From Glandiceps talaboti (lineage: Eukaryota; Hemichordata; Enteropneusta; Spengelidae), in the NCBI RefSeq assembly GCF_964340395.1, contig NC_135553.1, positions 8,568,501-8,632,500 of the forward strand: 64,000 nt of DNA, written 5' to 3'. Within the stretch, counting starts at the first letter, position 1. The number at the start of each line of letters is the position of its first letter. Of the stretch, positions 33,481 through 46,274 are shown one piece after another. Below the pieces are notes generated by a model. It was not told where the DNA came from, did not search any database, and saw only the letters and a list, made by a program, of their open reading frames with translations. Both the position numbers and the translations under genes were made by a program.

Positions 33481-34930
33481 TTGAAAAGAGACTTTCAAAT
33501 GTGATTTCGTGGCTCTGTGTAGATCTACTTTACAAAAATCCACACTGCACTGAAACTGTTTCCTACGTGATACCAAGGCATCAAAGAAGTGGAAATCAGC
33601 CAGACTTGGGGAGCCTATATTTAAGTAGGCGAGAGTTTGAGCCGCGTTAACCGGTACATCGCAGAATTGCCCAAGACTTTAATGATATTCTTCACAAGAC
33701 ACGTAACGAATAGTCGACACTGCATTTCACAGTGTATTATCACATCTATCATAATGCATGTGTTTGTTATCCTCTGAAAGCTGATCCTCCCTACGACAAG
33801 ATGCTGTGAGCGACAGAAACAATGATCAAACCTTACAGACGATAACAGCTAGGACGATTGTTCAGAATTGACGAAGCTAAAAAGGGGTAAGTGTTCCTAT
33901 TTGCTTGCTTCGCTCAGTTTAACCGGTTGAGATTCGGAATCGTGGACATCTCAAGGCCGTATTGCCTAGCGTTATTTACGTATCAATATCTTCCTATCAT
34001 AAATGGAAATTACTGAATGGAAGAAACACAGATGCTAAGACTTATAGTTATGTGCTCATTCTACACTGTAGTTACATGATTGTTATCTTGATTGAAACAG
34101 AAAGCTTGTCAGAGTAACTGAATTTTAACATGCCATGCTCAGTTAAAGTAGTTTAATCTGCTTTTGTAAAGTAATCTTTCTCAATTTACTCAGCGCTTAC
34201 AAGGAATTATCCCTAATTTCGCATGTTACAGATATTCTTTCGTAGTTATTATTTGCGTCTAAAATTCCCTAATTCACTTTTCTGTAATGTTGTTTTTTAT
34301 GTTTCTAATATCCACTCGGCGTAAATGATTTAGAAAATTACATTATCATTTCATTTTTATCAGCATTAAAATTCACTTTTCGTAAATTTAGACCCTTGTG
34401 ACAGCCATAGAATCCACTTTAATGCTTACGTTTTAGTCGAAACAACGTATCGTACCGAAACATCATACTAAAGTCTCCGTTAAGTACATATATGTTATTC
34501 AACATTATACCCTTAGGCGTGACTATGCAATTTACTTGTTAGAGGAAAAATGCATATTATGTTTAACCACTCGACTCGAGCAGTCCAAGGGTACCTACTA
34601 GCACGAGTAGATATAATAAATATTCATGATTTGGGACTTTTCATTTTAGAACAGGGCTTCAGATGTTTTCTATTGTAATTGTCCTTGGCCCATTTCTGAT
34701 ATCAATTTCATCTAATCTGTCAAGTATGAATGTATAATCAATAGGTCAATGGACAAGTTCAAAATCATTAGCAAATGAATTGATTTATTAGTGAATTGGG
34801 AAGAAATGCTGAAATTTCCTTTTTGGAATATCATGTCCCGTCCTCCCCACCCCCTACCCACCCTAATCACTAGTAGTACATACATTAAGACGAAGGAATC
34901 GTATCGGATTTTGGCGCTATACAAATTATT
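33477..34930. other. intergenic, no gene seen
   Basis: No coding region supported. GCGAGAGTTTGAGCCGC near 33627 weakly resembles a pol III B box but has no A box at the right distance. Confidence 0.35.
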
Positions 34931-34942
34931 TTGATTGATTGG

Positions 34943-35006
<64 letters not shown>
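34931..35006. repeat. (GATT)n microsatellite
   Basis: About 18 GATT units with one change near the left end. The Asn-Gln-Ser-Ile peptide on the - strand is a product of it. Confidence 0.98.
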
Positions 35007-35556
35007 CCACTACTGCAACAGTGAGCTGCGCTGTATATATGAGCATAACGATTATAGCTCTATTGAACGTCAGGAGCATGCTTGGTCTTTAGTGGCTTAA
35101 AAATTGGTTGAACCTTTCAAACGAAGGCCGGGTTTATCATCATGCTCTGAATGAAAATATACAAAATGATGCGGCAATGGGAAATACTCAGAAGATAAAA
35201 TGAATCCGTTTTCCATGAGATCCAGGGCAGCATCTGTATCCGTCTTTGTGCAGAAACAACTAATGGACAGAGGTTTGTAAAGGCTGTATACCTCAACCAG
35301 CATAAAATGGCAAATGATCATTGAAGTGACTAACTCACCAGGCTCTGAAAGTCAAATCAACTGTCTCACTAAACACCTAACAGCCATATGTTTATATAGT
35401 AATACCTTTCTGTCGCCGTCTTGATTTCACGTAAGACGATCACAGTCGCTAACGATCTCGATGTACATAACCTCTAAATATGGTTTATATGAAAACACGC
35501 ACAATCATACACGCGCGCGCGAGCGCACGCACACGCACAGAAACACACACGTGTAC

Positions 35557-35561
<5 letters not shown>
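35007..35561. other. intergenic, no gene seen
   Basis: No feature supported; an alternating CG patch (CGCGCGCGAGCGC) precedes the next microsatellite near 35512. Confidence 0.35.

Positions 35562-35652
<91 letters not shown>
35562..35652. repeat. (TA)n-(GT)n microsatellite
   Basis: About 28 bp of TA followed by about 58 bp of GT. Confidence 0.98.
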
Positions 35653-35654
<2 letters not shown>

Positions 35655-36384
35655 ATGTGTTACGTCCCTGCTTCTTAGTCGTATGCCACTATATGCTTCT
35701 GTATGTCTGTTCTAGTTTAGGGTCCCGGCCACTGCATACGACTTTCATTTATACTGTACATGAATGATTTTGTATGATGTCGCCATGGCATCACAGTTAT
35801 AATCTTTGAGATACGGTCACCATGGTAACAGCATGAATCGCCGACAGCACTCAACAAAACTACCTGATTGATAAGCAGCAATTCGAGGGAACGCCGCACG
35901 ACCATTGGGTCACACTAGGTGTATACCTGTGCTAGAGTGAATGACTCCAACTTACAATAGATTTATCTCAAAAGCCTGTTCCTGATATCAAAAAGGAGAG
36001 AAAAATAAGAAGTATTCGATATGTCGAACCTGCAATTATTGATATCCCGTTGTCATTTACTGGTGACCCGTTGGCCTTAGCGTTGTAATTTAGATTATTT
36101 CCAATTGTATATACACGGCATTTCATGGGGAGGAAATCCTGCGGTTGTCTTCTAATGAAGGATGTATAATGTATATATTGCTGACTTTTTCAGAAATTGG
36201 CTTTTAGATATGTCAGGAAATAATTTCCAATTGCCATAGCAGAAACTACAGTAACGGACAGTCGTGTATTTGTGGCATACTGATCACTGGGATGGACATG
36301 TTGATATATCGCAAGAATATATTGTTGTTTATCATCATGTTATTCCTGTCATTTTATCTGTTTAATCATAAAGTAAATCTACGA

Positions 36385-36423
<39 letters not shown>

Positions 36424-38905
36424 AAGCATAATTTATCGCTATTGTGGTCTTTCTCTTCGTTATTTGTAAGGATGTCTGAATAATTTAAGAATATGAAATT
36501 GATATCTCACTTGTACTTGTGTATCTTTCTTACTCGCTTGATGGCATCGTCGCCAGAAACAGAAAGATAATTCCGGCATGCCTTGCGAGGTAAAAAAAAA
36601 AAGATCGACATATTTAAGAGCCTATAATGTACAACATTTCAGCAATTCACTTTTCAATTTACAATTCGCCACTTATTGCGTGCGATCAAACTTCTAACGA
36701 CAAGTTTGGTCATCAACACGATTTATTGAAAGCAATTGCCATTGGATCAATTAACGGCCAACGAATTCGCGCTTAACTCGACGAAGGTTTCGGTCTTTGT
36801 CTAGCTGATTTCTCAGAAGATGTTAGATGAAACGCCGTGCACTCGAGTAATAGCAGGTTAGATTCGTAATATACTTTAGGTTTATTCTTTACTTTTATCT
36901 ATAACCTACTTTGTTTTGCCTTTCGGCGGTCTTCTAAATGCCAAGCCTGTCGACATACGGTCGATATACCAATTTTTATTCACTGTGTTGTAAGGTAATT
37001 CATGAAATGGGAACCGACATCAACTAGCTCTTGTTTCCAACCAGAGAGAGAATTATCACAAATACATTAGGTTGGTACTCGAACTCTCGATGTCTGGCAA
37101 TGAGTGATAATGATATAGTACACAAGACGTTAAAAATATGCATTATTCGTTGAAGGGCGGGAAAGTGCATACCTGCTGCTATAATCCCAAACAGGTAATA
37201 GGTCATTAAACTCGCCAACACATTTTGGCGTTAGAAGTACACTAAAAGCCTTGTCGGAAAAGTAACAACACGCTTTTTACTGAAAGGGGTCAAATGTAAT
37301 ATGATATAGTAGTATATCGTATCAGCGTAGCAAATACAGTTGCTCTTCCTGCTCGCCCTTGATTTTAATAAGACATATTTGGGGTTCTTCAAAGTATCAC
37401 ATAACAAACCCTTTATAGAACACTATAAACACTCTGGTTATCTTTATTTGTAAATTTGTCTTCCGCCATCTTTACCATTTGACTCAAAGGTATGTACATG
37501 TAATGTACGTAGTCAAATTTGTAATGGCTATTTGTTGAAAGACATTCGTGTTTGCTTTTGCAGGAATGTCGTCGGTGTATATTTTCACAATAATTATCAG
37601 AGATTTGAGACTAAGAATATGAATGACTTGAAAAGTACCAGCCTATGATCGATGCTATTTTTTGCAGACGTATTTCCTCTGAAGAATGCATCTTTATATA
37701 TACAGGCGCCATGTTGAACGTTTTTATATTGACCTGTTTAAGTGAACAAGATTGATCTGTTCATACGGAATTTAGAGTCAATTACGTACCATAGATTACA
37801 AAGAAAATAAGGATAATCAACACAGGGGGCGCACTGATCAGAGGTTTTCAGATAAACTATCTCAAATCATCCTGCTAAGGAATTCAGGTTTTGTTGATGT
37901 TATAACAAGGCATATTTCGACCAAGTTTCTTCGCTCACGTTTCATCCAAACTTGTTGTTATTTAAACTTTCGTCTCCTTTTTTCACTCCGAAAATAATTG
38001 TTCCATTTTAAGAAACCGTCACGATTTCACACTCAGTCTGAGGACCCTGGGTATGGGTTAAACTCGTATCAATCTTGTTATGTATTACAGGGACTTGAAA
38101 AATCCCGGTAGCGAAAGAGAGAATTACGGATTAGATCTCACCAAACGTGTGTTTCCATTTATTGGTCAGTTTTGTAAAAGCGGGCTTCATAAATTTGATA
38201 TAAACTATGTACATTTGCATCCACAGGTCATTCACATCAAACATTTCAACAGAAACAAATATAATACAAATAATGTTGGTCGTCTGAGATTTCAACTTGA
38301 AGTTTTGTTGAAACCTGTCCCTTGGATACGCTTTATTATTTACGCGCGAGATACTCTTCCGATTTATCGTGCAAACGTCATGCTGTTAATCTTTCATGTT
38401 TCTGTAAATGTTCACCCTTTCTTGCAATACAAAGTTCAAATATAAGCTATTCAATCAATCAAATAATTTAAGAGAAAAAAATATAACTTGTTCCTCAAGT
38501 TACATTATTGATGGTAAACTATTGTTTGATACAAGATATACAAACCAATACTTTTACCTTCATGATTCCACGATATCTTATTTGGCTACGCAGCAAGTAT
38601 TGACAAAATGTATTCTTTTTTCACGAATTAACAATTAATGAAACCGGAGAGTGCACATTTCTGCGCATGAATACTGCAGTACAGAAATCGTTGCTTTTAC
38701 CCGTGGCCATTGTTGATCTTATCGTAGTTTTTTCTATTAGACTAGCATAGTCTGGAAACCCGTCTCTCAGGATATCGATAATACTGTCTTGTGTTCAACC
38801 TCATATCAGAGGAGCATCAAACACAATAACGTAAGAGAAATGCAGAAGCAAAAAATGCACTAAAGGTCTGCGTTATATACTTACTGTAAAGCAAGTTATA
38901 ACGAT
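35653..38905. other. intergenic with (CAT)n at 36384-36423; no gene called
   Basis: A run of about 13 CAT units sits at 36384-36423. A 121-codon frame at 38080-38445 follows a possible splice acceptor (TATGTATTACAG) but has no recognisable domain, and a second frame overlaps its end. I do not call it as a gene. Confidence 0.4.
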
Positions 38906-39321
38906 CCACCTACAGAATGTCAACAGACTGGATGCAACAGACCTGGAACGACTGCTTCAAGACAAAGACACGGGGGAAGCTCATCATACATATGCGAGTA
39001 AAGTACAGGCAGCAACAGGGAAGTGCCACTCAAATCAAGCAAAAGTCGTTAAGGGTGAAACATCACTTACCCTTAATGTACCAATGGGATTCATAGACTT
39101 TGGAGAAGATACATAGAATCAAGAGAACCTGATAAATATAAAAGATTGTAAGATTGGGAATAAAGTGAAGAAAACGGCAAAGAACGATACGAAAGCCAGA
39201 GGAAAGAATGTTGCGGAATCTGCTAAGACAACCTACAAGAACTTCTGGCAGTACGTGAATTAAAAAACTATGATTATTACAGGAGTTTCAGGATCAGAAG
39301 AGATAAATAGTAGACAATAAA

Positions 39322-39681
39322 TTGTTGACAGAGGGAAGGCAGGGATGTTGGCTAATTTATTTATTGGTGTTTTCACTAAGGAGGCCAATAGCAACCAACC
39401 AACAATTGAGGAATCGATGTGATAATGAGTCAAGTGACAATCCCTTCGCATCAGATGAAGTCAGGAAGCCACTACTTAAAATCAACACGACGTGTAAATC
39501 ATCGGGTCCTAATGGGACACATTCCAAAGTACTGCGTGAACTAGCTGATATAATTGGCACTCCACTCCACTACGTATCATATTTAAACCCTCTCACATCT
39601 AGTACAGTACCTAAAGACTGGACAGATACGCAGATCCCAGCACTGTTGAAGACAGGAGACGAAAAATCACCTTTAGACTAC
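39322..39681 (+). pseudogene. LINE RT fragment, fingers region
   Basis: The longest open piece of the CR1-like copy. Its second half, from residue about 45 onward (SDEVRKPLLKINTTCKSSGP), corresponds to the conserved KSPGPDGI region of CR1 reverse transcriptases, followed by VPKDWTDTQIPALLKTGDE. A stop at 39682 interrupts what would continue as PLNLTSVICKVVEELV. The first ~40 residues are probably out of frame. Confidence 0.75.
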
Positions 39682-40269
39682 TGACCGTTAAATTTAACTA
39701 GCGTCATTTGTAAGGTAGTGGAGGAGCTTGTCAGATCAACGAACGATCGATTACATCATATATGAACAACTACAATGTATTCAGTAAGAAACAATTTAGT
39801 TTCATTGGTGGCAGATCAACTAAACTTATTACTTAAACTCGTAGACAATGCAGCGATAATAAACACGGTGTATATCCTTGGATTTTTATGACCACTGGGA
39901 CAAAGTACTGCTTGACTTATCAGCAGGCTTGCATCTTATGGGAATTAGTCATTTCAAATGCAGATGGGCCCAAGATTTCCTGAGGGGCCGGAGCCAACGA
40001 GTCTGAATAAATGGTTATTTCTCACAGTGGCAGATTGTAACTCGTGGCATCCCACAAGGATCAGTCCTATGGCGTAACGCAATAAATGTGTTCGGCATCT
40101 TCGTAAATGATTTCCAAGAGAGCAAGAGCACTTCAGACGCTGATATCGTTCAGTATCACCTTGACCAGTCATTGGAGCAGTGAGTGTTTGCATAAAATGT
40201 CACATTGACGTGTAACGTTCTTTCAATTCATAAAAGAAAGATTGCTATAACAATACAAATTCATACATT

Positions 40270-40614
40270 GTGCAGCGAACATTTGGTTCCAAAGTGGTTC
40301 TCGAGAATGTAACCAGAGGGAAAGATGTAGGGGTGACAATTGATAATCACCTCATCAGCTTTGAGTGTCACATCCAAAAACAAGTCAACATAGCCAAGAG
40401 AATAGTGGGTCTCGTTAGAGGGTCATTCAAATTTCTAGACATTCATAAGTTCAAGCTACTGTTCATAGTACTCCTTCGCCCTATCTTTGAATATAGTAAT
40501 GACACATGGAAGAAGGATATGAATTGCATTGAAAATGTGCCACAAAAATGCTTCTCGGTTATAGTAATCTTACATATAAAGACAGACCAAAGAAACTTGC
40601 GATACCAACTTTGA
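40270..40614 (+). pseudogene. LINE RT fragment, C-terminal region
   Basis: 114 codons with GVTIDNHLISFECHIQKQVN, then IVGLVRGSFKFLDIHKFKLL and LLRPIFEYSNDTW, the well-known C-terminal region of CR1/jockey-type RTs. The frame is lost just before the conserved LRGDLIEMFK, which is readable one frame over. Confidence 0.8.
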
Positions 40615-40945
40615 AATTCAGAAGACTGCGAGGCGACTTAATCGAAATGTTCAAATTTAAATCACGTCAGGAGTCTACAAGAGGAGTCTAACAGAGTAAT
40701 AGATGATGTCATGCAATAGAAAATTTCATTTGATACCGCAAACTTTTTACACTTATATTAAAACGTATGTGATATTTTTTATTTATGTAATTAATTTGAT
40801 ATTCTTTGTGTCCTGTAAGCCAGAGGGCTGGATGTGGGGTTATTTTTGTAAATATTTATTTAAGTATTGTATAATTTGATAAGTCCACCTAGGACACCTT
40901 AATCAACAATAACATAATATAACATAACATAACTTAACATAACAA

Positions 40946-42289
40946 TAGAGTAAATGTTTAAAACTAGCAAATTTCACCAGACTACAAGACATTTACTCAA
41001 AGTTGAAAGAAAATGCTGCAGACTTGAAGGCGGGAAGAATTTATTTCACTCATAGAGTTGTCAATGCATGTAACAATATGTCACTTTCAAAACTAGTCGT
41101 GATCCTTTTCTGTCGTCTCAACCCATGAAACACAATGTGAGTGAAACGTATTGCGTGATATTAGAACTGCATAAAGCTATGTCAACTGGCAGTGAATGCA
41201 CGACAGAGTTGAAATTGAGGTCCATATGAGCTTGTGTTAAGAATCAACACAATGTATTAAGGTGACACCATTTTCACTAGGTTAAGCTGCAAAGGTCACC
41301 GCTCGTGATGCCATATTGTAGCGAAACACATCTAATCCTGCGATCTGTTTTTGGACAAATCCGGCTTTTCACATATTTCATGCGTATGGTGAAAACAAGA
41401 GAGTAATAACCATGACAGCTGGTGTGAAAATATTATCTCTAAACGGCTGACTTCATAGACGTGTATGTCGTTTTGTAGAGACGGTGTACAAGTGCGTGTA
41501 CTCGTCTTACGAATATTGGTATACCCATTGGTAAATCCTTATAGTATCTGTAAATAGTTGTCTAGTCTGAGCCGACAGTCATAAAAACTATCAAAACATG
41601 TTTGCAGACAGTTTGATATTAATAATGCGATAGCTTAGAGCAGTATGGTCGTCAGGGAATGCAGTCAAAGTGTTCGACGTTCGCAAACCATGCTTATTTC
41701 TACAAGCTATTGTATATGTGTCTTTTTATTATGAGTTATGAAGTCTACAATTTGGCCGCAGGCACAACTATATACATCCAGAAACCGTCTGAGAAATAGG
41801 ATCTGCGCTTAATGGATATGAATGAAAAACAGACTGTGTTACATTTAGGCTACAATTTGACATTAATGCTAATTTGAAAATACAAAAGTGTATTGTAGAG
41901 TCACGTAAAGTGTCTTGTCTTTGAATATAAAAATGAAAATGTTGAGAAGAACAAGTCTTCTACATTCTATGACATAGCCCCTAACACTAAGGTGAGGTTA
42001 CTTAGTGTCTATAATATGGTCCTGCCTTCAGCTGGCGATCTAAGTAATTCATGCATAGGAATCTTAAATTGAACGTTTTTACAAGAGAAAAGGGACACCA
42101 TCGACACACAATATATGATATATCATGAGACAAGGTTAGTCTGACTAGACAACTTGGACATTCTCTTTTCATATGGGTTTCATTTCTGAATGGAAAAGAA
42201 ATTTCAATTTATCTACCAAATTACTACATGGCCATGTTAAATGATCAAAGGTCATGTCAAAGCTTAGTTCCGAAGATCTCTGAAGTATG
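40946..42289. other. intergenic, no gene seen
   Basis: AT-rich DNA with no long reading frame. From about 42290 weak similarity to the AAGGTCA tandem repeat begins (GAAGGTCCAGGTCATTGGTC near 42360). Confidence 0.4.
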
Positions 42290-42564
42290 TTTATAAGCAC
42301 TTAAATGTTGTCTGTGTTCGCAACTTACATTCAAGAGTAAATTTTTAGTGATATATATGAAGGTCCAGGTCATTGGTCAATGTATTAACAGACACTTTAA
42401 TACTGATAGTGCAAGCATTTAACACTTAAATATAATGTGTATTCAATTTCTCGAGTTATGGTCAAAAACGTTGTTTTTATAACAAATGTAGTGACCGTTC
42501 GGCCAAAATGGACGAAGTCTGACCTGCATATCTACCCTATAGTATCTGCCATTTGTGTCAGAGT

Positions 42565-43650
42565 TTTATTATTATTATTATTTTATTTATACTCGGTTTA
42601 AAAAGTAGCACAAACGTGCTAATACATCCGAGATGTAAAATATAAATAAAAAACTACAGTAAAACCGTCACGAAGATAAAATATACATCACATTAAAAAC
42701 TTATATACCAAACAAAACAAACCAACAACAAAGACTCAAAAGACACATTCAACATTAAAACCTAGATAGCTGATATATAAAATGATGGAAATCACATTGC
42801 GTATTAAGTCGTCCAACAACACTAAATTACAAGTAAAACATAGGTTGAGAGACATTGCCTTGCTTTATTTTACGTTTAAAAGACGCTAGATTATCAGCCA
42901 TCCTTAAATCATGATTACTCAGTTTGTTCCAAATTACTGGTGCCTGATACGAAAAAGAGTGCAAGCCGTATTTGGTGGTATGAACTCTTGGAATTTTCAA
43001 TATGTTATCCCCCCTTAAATTATGAGTAGTAGGCCTAGGTGTGAGCATGTCAGTGATGTAAATAGGAGCGGTACCTGTTAATGCTTTAAAAACTAATTTA
43101 GCTACATTGTTGTTTCTTTGTTCTGAAAGGCTGACAAAGTTTTGGTTCTTAAGGAGCCTGTCATAACTGCTACTGTAGTCATGGAAGACAAGACGAAGTA
43201 CCTTGTGATTCAATTTCTCTAGCTTATCAAGATTTCTTTTACTGCAGCCACCCCATATACTACTACAATAATTCAAAAGTGGAGAGATAAGGCTATTATA
43301 TAGAAGTAATTTGGCGTCAGTCGGGATAAATTTCTTCAGTTGTCTAATGACTGCCAAGTGTTTGTTTACTTTAGTACAAATGGAGGATATATGCTTATCA
43401 AAATTTAATTTGTTGTCAATATTAACCCCCAAAAGATCTACGTTTTCACTACTAGAAATGTTAACATTGGAGACGTTAATGTTATTTTCACCAGTGCTTT
43501 CATTACCCATAAGCATAAACTGTGATTTCTCTGGGTTTATCTTCATCAGATTATTACTAAACCACTGTGTAGCTGTAGATAGATCAGAAGTTAGCTTTTG
43601 CATAAGATCAGTAATATCTGATTTGAATTATGCGTGTCGTAGATAGCACT
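42565..43650 (-). mobile_element. 5'-truncated jockey/CR1-type LINE copy
   Basis: The - strand carries the C-terminal part of a LINE reverse transcriptase, a 3' UTR of about 260 bp and a terminal ATA/AATA tract (42565-42592). The 5' end is close to 43650: SAIYDT, the sequence that normally follows the catalytic [FY]ADD, is readable just downstream of that point, but ADD itself is absent. One single-base frameshift near 43625 separates this piece from the long frame. It is far less decayed than the element at 39-41 kb. Confidence 0.88.
42827..43603 (-). CDS. LINE reverse transcriptase C-terminal fragment
   Basis: 258 codons without a stop. Residues about 1-35 (LSTATQWFSNNLMKINPEKS) follow the catalytic motif in LINE RTs. 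LLGVNIDNKLNFDKHIS and YNSLISPLLNYCSSIWG are the conserved thumb motifs, and HTTKYGLHSFSYQAPVIWNK near 210-230 is the usual C-terminal block of jockey-like proteins. The polymerase catalytic residues and the endonuclease are missing because the insertion is truncated, so it is not functional. The Met at 43603 is internal, not a true start. Confidence 0.85.
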   Translation of the reverse strand: MQKLTSDLSTATQWFSNNLMKINPEKSQFMLMGNESTGENNINVSNVNISSSENVDLLGVNIDNKLNFDKHISSICTKVNKHLAVIRQLKKFIPTDAKLLLYNSLISPLLNYCSSIWGGCSKRNLDKLEKLNHKVLRLVFHDYSSSYDRLLKNQNFVSLSEQRNNNVAKLVFKALTGTAPIYITDMLTPRPTTHNLRGDNILKIPRVHTTKYGLHSFSYQAPVIWNKLSNHDLRMADNLASFKRKIKQGNVSQPMFYL

Positions 43651-44302
43651 TTCTAATGACCGATCCCGGATGGAGGACGGATGCATAGATAGACAGATTG
43701 TTGTTATTCGTTTTCGTGCTGTTTCCGCCTGGGACTGAAAAAAAACATCCCATACAGCCAGACAGTACATAACGTATAAAACGTTTGTATCAGGTTTGAA
43801 AGCAATCAGACACATTTCGACTGTTAAGTAGCAAACATTTGACATTTAGCCTTAAAGGGTGATTGGATTTCACAAAAGAAGTTGTCATAATGGAATGTCT
43901 ATATGCTTGAGAGGATGAGATTCTGCAAAATGGAATTTTGGTTAAAATCCGCCTTTGAGCCATTACGTAAAACATTCGAAAGGGAGATATTAATGAATTC
44001 AATATGCAGAGTTTATTTCTTAGTGTATGTGATTTACTATAGAATGAGACACCGAGTCGTCTTGGCAGCTCTCACTGTACAATGCCTATAGCTTTTGTTA
44101 CAATGATGAAAGACGATACTAGATTATCAGTTACAGACATATCGGCATACAATTTCCAATCATGTTGAAGTCATAACCCCAATGACGTAAAACATGTATA
44201 TATGGAAATGGCATGGCAATATTTGAATCAAATCACGTCATTTGCAATAATTTAATGAAATTTCACCATTTTAATTTCCGGAAAGGAAGGTTATGTTATA
44301 TT

Positions 44303-44304
<2 letters not shown>
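43651..44304. other. intergenic, no gene seen
   Basis: Short open frames on both strands without recognised domains. Confidence 0.35.
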
Positions 44305-44359
<55 letters not shown>

Positions 44360-44437
44360 GTATGTATGTATGTATGTATGTGTGTATGTATGTATGTATG
44401 TATGTGTGTATGTATGTATGTATGTATGTATGTATGT
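44305..44437. repeat. (TCTG)n-(TATG)n compound microsatellite
   Basis: About 52 bp of TCTG followed by about 80 bp of TATG with TGTG interruptions. Confidence 0.98.
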
Positions 44438-44830
44438 GTCTGACTGTGGACACGATATCTCAAAAACTACTGCATCGATTCTAATGAAACTTGCTACACA
44501 TCATTCATATGGTAATGACAAGGGCTTACTAGGTTTTGGTAAATATCCAATGAACCTTAATTAGTCATTTGCATAATTGATAGTTTTTAGCAATTAAGCT
44601 ATATCTAAAGAATGTATACTTCAAATTCAAATATAATTTGGGTATTACGTTAACCATACCAAAGCGCACATGTCCTGTAAAGTTTGTTGATGTAGCGTAT
44701 AGTTACAATGAGTAATTTGCATAATTAATTATATCTATATCTTAAAAATACATGCTTCACAATTCATATAATTTGGTATATATATCAACCATATCCGTGC
44801 CACCTACGAGTTCCAACTACTTGTAAAATC
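44438..44830. repeat. interspersed repeat with CACGATATCTCAAAAACTAC start
   Basis: Directly after the microsatellite come GGACACGATATCTCAAAAAC and two diverged copies of a module containing TTTGCATAATT, then TATATCT, then TTCAAATTCAAATATAATTTG or CACAATTCATATAATTTG, about 140 bp apart. It occupies the upstream flank of gene B. It appears non-coding. Confidence 0.5.
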
Positions 44831-44886
44831 CTTAAATAACTGCTTAATGTTGTGTTTCCTTATCTCCAAGGTAACCAATCAAGAGG

Positions 44887-45296
44887 ATGGAGAGTCGATC
44901 GGAATCAACGGATGAGCTAAGTGCCATAGATATTGCGAAAAGAACTTCTATAGCAGAATGCCGGTTATTGACGCTGGCAGGTGTCGGGATTGCAACCTCT
45001 CTCTCGGGTATACCCTTTATCTGTAGCAGTGGTGACAAAACGTCATTCGCCATAGGATTGACATTGTTCTGTTTTGGACTACTCATACTAATGGGAATGT
45101 GTTTCAAGGGAATTTTTTCATCTCTGAGAAATGGAAACGACAGAGAAGATGATATTGAAGATGACAGAGAAAGCCTTACCAGAACTGATAATACGAGGCT
45201 GGAAGTATTGCATAGTGCGTACGTGTGTGTGCCAACAACAGTGCCAGACCTGAACAGTGTTGAAACTAACGAGATACAATCTTATTACAATTCAAG
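44887..45296 (+). CDS. two-helix membrane protein (gene B), exon 1, function unknown
   Basis: Exon 1 gives 136 residues plus two bases of a split codon. The Met has a strong context (AGAGGATGG). Residues 1-24 are polar and acidic, about 27-46 and 54-76 are hydrophobic helices (LLTLAGVGIATSLSG and IGLTLFCFGLLILMGMCF), and from 80 the chain is highly charged (DREDDIEDDRE). The donor AAG/GTAACG lies at 45297; reading on gives an immediate stop, which supports splicing. A pyrimidine tract and AG just upstream (CCTTATCTCCAAG) may mark an upstream 5' UTR intron. Joined to exon 2 it makes a 193-residue protein. The layout resembles genes A and C; RLLT and the spacing of glycines in the helices compare best with gene C. 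Family not recognised. Confidence 0.75.
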
Positions 45297-45410
45297 GTAA
45301 CGATGTAATTTTCTTAATATCAGCAATTTCTTTTTTTTAAAAGGTCGTCATTATGGTGTGAATGAAAGAGATTTCCCGGATTGAGTTATAGTGAATTAAA
45401 TCGTCGTCTT

Positions 45411-45411
45411 C

Positions 45412-45455
<44 letters not shown>
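45411..45455. repeat. (CAA)n microsatellite
   Basis: About 15 pure CAA units within the intron of gene B. Confidence 0.98.
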
Positions 45456-45689
45456 ATACACTTGGACATATATAGATGAACGTACTTATAGACTATTTCA
45501 AACTAACTAACAATCTCATGGTAATCAGTAATTAGGTACCTACCTGGTAGTTTCATAGCGTCTGTGGTATGCACAAATTCTAATAGCCTCATTAGAAGTC
45601 AAAAGCCTGAAATCAGAATCAGGTACAATCAGATGAACAATAATGACCAAGTATTACCCATTTTCACAGTGAATATGTGATAGACATTT

Positions 45690-46120
45690 TCTATGAGAAG
45701 TTTGATATTTGACTTCGAAGTCAACACGGACATATATGGCCTACATTATATCAACATGGACATGAGCTCTACAAATCATGTGCATATATCACCTGTTAAT
45801 ACTTTTTTAATGGAAGGCTTTAATGAAGCCGGCCATGCTTTACTATTGCAAGGCACGTGTCTTTAATATGAAAGAAATTGCTTGATTTGGATATTTGACC
45901 CGTAAGATCAACGTCAAATTTCGCAATATCATTGTCAAGATCACGGTATTTGGGGATAGGGGTGTCAAAATGGCCAAGGGTATATAATTATTGTACTGTT
46001 TTACAAATAATAGATTATTACAATAGATATGACATCATTCAATAAGGTCATAAAACAAAGTGACTTGTTTGTAACATGCCACATTTGTGCCTGGTTTGAA
46101 TGACGTCGGCATGTTCATGC
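45690..46120. repeat. diverged relative of the AAGGTCA tandem repeat
   Basis: Segments such as TTTGACTTCGAAGTCAACACGG, ATCATTGTCAAGATCACGGT and the closing ACATGCCACATTTGTG resemble the array at 27.6-28.75 kb. The match is weak and made by eye. Confidence 0.4.
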
Positions 46121-46274
46121 AAGGGTAGTGACTTGACAAATGCACACGCTACAACACGTATAAACAGCGTCTGTTTCTACAGCCAGCCCTTCCCTCCGGC
46201 GTTGACCACTGCATGAGTTTACAGAGATAATATCAATGGTGCAAGCTACGCCTAGCAGTTATAATCTTCTGCGT

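Larger units (their letters stand above)
38910..40945 (+). mobile_element. decayed CR1-like non-LTR retrotransposon
   Basis: Fragments of a CR1-type ORF2 appear in order but in shifting frames with stops: LQDKDTGEAHHTYASKV near 38960, LWRRYIESREPDKY near 39090, SSGPNGTHSKVLRELADII near 39500, LNLTSVICKVVEELVRS near 39690, FLRGRSQRV-like and IPQGSV-like stretches near 39980-40070, GVTIDNHLISFECHIQKQV near 40330, and LRGDLIEMFKFKS just after 40614. The catalytic [FY]ADD motif is not recognisable. The 3' end carries ACATA repeats near 40907-40945, like the short tandem tails of CR1 elements. It is 5'-truncated or too decayed to follow upstream, and certainly inactive. Confidence 0.85.

Noticed and set aside
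33600-33650. GAGTTTGAGCCGC as a possible tRNA or SINE B box
   Set aside because: No A box at the right distance and no cloverleaf pairing.
36384-36423. Poly-histidine run in a 63-codon frame
   Set aside because: Encoded by a CAT microsatellite; there is no surrounding gene evidence.
38080-38445. 121-codon + frame after a possible splice acceptor
   Set aside because: No domain, no compatible donor or upstream exon identified, and composition like the flanks.
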